A stretch of DNA of 5,912 nucleotides, from NCBI GenBank assembly GCA_003152955.1, contig PMBQ01000262.1:1-5912 (forward strand). Reading direction: 5' to 3'. Every line of letters begins with the position of its first letter. Position 1 is the first letter of the stretch. Under the pieces are notes generated by a model. It worked only from the letters and a program-made list of their open reading frames with translations. It did not search any database and had not been told where the DNA came from. A program made the position numbers and the translations under genes. The stretch is from Candidatus Bathyarchaeota archaeon (GTDB lineage: Archaea > Thermoproteota > Bathyarchaeia > 40CM-2-53-6 > FEN-987). Shown here one piece after another: positions 4,962-5,912 of this stretch.

Positions 4962-5633
4962 GTGCCTACACGTCTTCAGTTAAGTCCAGAAGAAAAGGAT
5001 TCAAAGAATGTTCCCAGGATCTTGTTTGCCCGGATCGGTTGGATGAAGCGATATGACGGCTCGGCCAAAGATGATCCAGGACCAATTGGTGGAGGCAGCT
5101 ACAACAAGGAACATAAAGGCAGTGAGCTCTACAATTTTCATAGTCACCAGGGATGGGTGTACGGATTTATCCAGCCAGCTTCCCAAGGCCGCAGGACACT
5201 ACGCACGCTGAATCTCATTCGAATAGCTCCTGGACAAAACGAAGCAGAACTGAGGAACGTTTTGATCGTTTTCGTCGCGAAGTCCGAAGGAACGGGTCCC
5301 CAGGTTGTCGTTGGATGGTATCGAAATGCAACGGTGTTCGGAACAGAAAGAAGCGGAACCTTGCATGGCCAGAGCAGGCGGTATTTTGCTAGGACGAAAT
5401 CCAGTCATGCCTGTTTGCTGAGAGCGGATGCACGTGACTGTAAAGTTAAGCGAAAAGAGATCGGTATTGGGCAGTCGAACGTGAGCTACGTTTACTCTGA
5501 CGAGGGCGAACTGAGACCGCTGCCGGGGTTACGCCGGGTGCTTTCCCTAATCGAGGCAACCCGACCAGAGGATTTGCAGAGTTTTTGTGTCGAGTGCCAC
5601 TCCGTGCCAACGAAACGGAAATCCAGGGGCTAA
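4962..5633 (+). CDS. Protein with a PUA/EVE-like domain of restriction-associated type
   Basis: A 223-residue protein with the likely domain core at about residues 18-182. Family-like blocks are ILFARIGWMKRYDG (20-33), GGGSYNKEHKGSELYNF (43-59), VYGFIQP (66-72), LIVFVAK (101-107), QVVVGWYRNATVF (114-126) and IGQSNVSYVY (169-178). From memory, this block order occurs in proteins annotated as HNH endonucleases or hypothetical, and resembles PUA/EVE-like modules that recognise modified bases. No HNH motif is seen, so here it stands alone. The last 40 residues add a basic tail and a C-x-x-C pair (C209, C212). The start is uncertain: TAA at 4950 closes the frame upstream, GTG 4962 is the first usable codon and has no close ribosome binding site, and the next alternative is a TTG at 5022. 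Cytoplasmic. The fold assignment is inference. Confidence 0.75.
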   Translation: MPTRLQLSPEEKDSKNVPRILFARIGWMKRYDGSAKDDPGPIGGGSYNKEHKGSELYNFHSHQGWVYGFIQPASQGRRTLRTLNLIRIAPGQNEAELRNVLIVFVAKSEGTGPQVVVGWYRNATVFGTERSGTLHGQSRRYFARTKSSHACLLRADARDCKVKRKEIGIGQSNVSYVYSDEGELRPLPGLRRVLSLIEATRPEDLQSFCVECHSVPTKRKSRG

Positions 5634-5716
5634 ATACTATTCAAACGAATAAACGTAATGGCGCTAGATTGCACGAGCATAGCGTGAGCGATGGTTGTCA
5701 TGTCGCGGCTTAAGCC
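5634..5716. other. Short gap between two plus-strand genes
   Basis: An 83-bp stretch with no gene. A weak inverted repeat CGCTA (5662-5666) / TAGCG (5680-5684) with a 13-base loop is present and has no T-run after it. Confidence 0.3.
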
Positions 5717-5912
5717 ATGCCGAAGAAGAGGTCCAGCTCCGACCTGTTGCGCGAACTGTTCCCTGCCGCCCAAGTGTCCCGCGTTGTGCCGATGAATGAT
5801 TTTGTGGACAGCATTGCTGAAGCCTTCCACAGGGAAATCCTTCAGGCGATGGGTGAGGTCGACGGGATGGCTTTTGTGGATTTGCTGGTTTTGATGCACA
5901 GTGTCGCAGAAT
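5717..5912 (+). CDS. Start of an unrecognised gene, cut by the window end
   Basis: The frame opens at ATG 5717, two codons after an in-frame TAA, and stays open for 65 codons to the edge. It begins MPKKRSSSDLLRELFPAAQV, then a helical stretch with FVDSIAEAFHREILQAMG and a hydrophobic VDLLVLMH. About 69% of third positions are G or C, like the other genes here, whereas the opposite strand gives a His-rich product typical of a shadow. No ribosome binding site is obvious, so the start could differ. I do not recognise the family. Confidence 0.5.
   Translation, partial: MPKKRSSSDLLRELFPAAQVSRVVPMNDFVDSIAEAFHREILQAMGEVDGMAFVDLLVLMHSVAE

Noticed and set aside
5630..5899. Minus-strand ORF of 89 codons
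   Set aside because: His-rich product opposite a plus frame with GC-rich third positions; it also runs into the stop of the PUA-like gene.
1..5912. tRNA, rRNA, CRISPR array or transposase
   Set aside because: No regularly spaced repeats, no tRNA cloverleaf and no transposase motif were seen on either strand.

Overview
The window looks like an accessory, defence-island type stretch of a soil-type Acidobacteriota genome (Terriglobia-like). This placement is an inference from three recalled resemblances: a small basic protein with an AAAQKARWAKW tail, a protein resembling the N-terminal part of a PD-(D/E)XK-like family common in that group, and a membrane zinc-ribbon protein with an IPAFIAxxKGRSF motif. 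GC looks moderate (a little above 50% by eye), and no rRNA, tRNA, CRISPR array or intact insertion sequence was seen.

Left part (1-1416): a minus-strand gene (145-825) that carries the conserved front part of a putative nuclease family but seems to lack the catalytic back part; a divergently placed 80-residue basic protein (905-1147, plus); and an XRE-type repressor (1144-1416, minus) that runs head-on into it, with overlapping stop codons.

Middle (1417-2358): the 76-bp gap after the repressor start holds a good sigma70-type plus-strand promoter (TTGACT, 18 bp, TATAGT) with a short palindrome, ACAATTGT, in its spacer, a natural candidate operator. It would drive a compact cluster: a short ORF beginning with a signal peptide (1493), a small membrane protein (1629) and a double-zinc-ribbon membrane protein (1783-2358). 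The reading frames of the first two do not resolve cleanly.

Centre (2359-4134): after a 314-bp gap with no convincing gene comes the best-supported system in the window, a two-gene Kiwa anti-phage operon: kwaA (2673-3194, membrane protein) and kwaB (3184-4134, DUF4868 protein), overlapping by 11 bp with a good ribosome binding site inside the end of kwaA.

Right part (4135-5912): a possibly decayed minus-strand ORF (4292-4936) whose end resembles the start of a GIY-YIG domain; a plus-strand gene (4962-5633) for a protein resembling PUA/EVE-like domains linked to modification-dependent restriction proteins; and the start of an unrecognised plus-strand gene that runs off the window (5717 onward). 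Taken together, an intact Kiwa pair sits among a regulator and several nuclease-associated or DNA-binding-type genes, some apparently broken, which fits a turnover-prone defence island.
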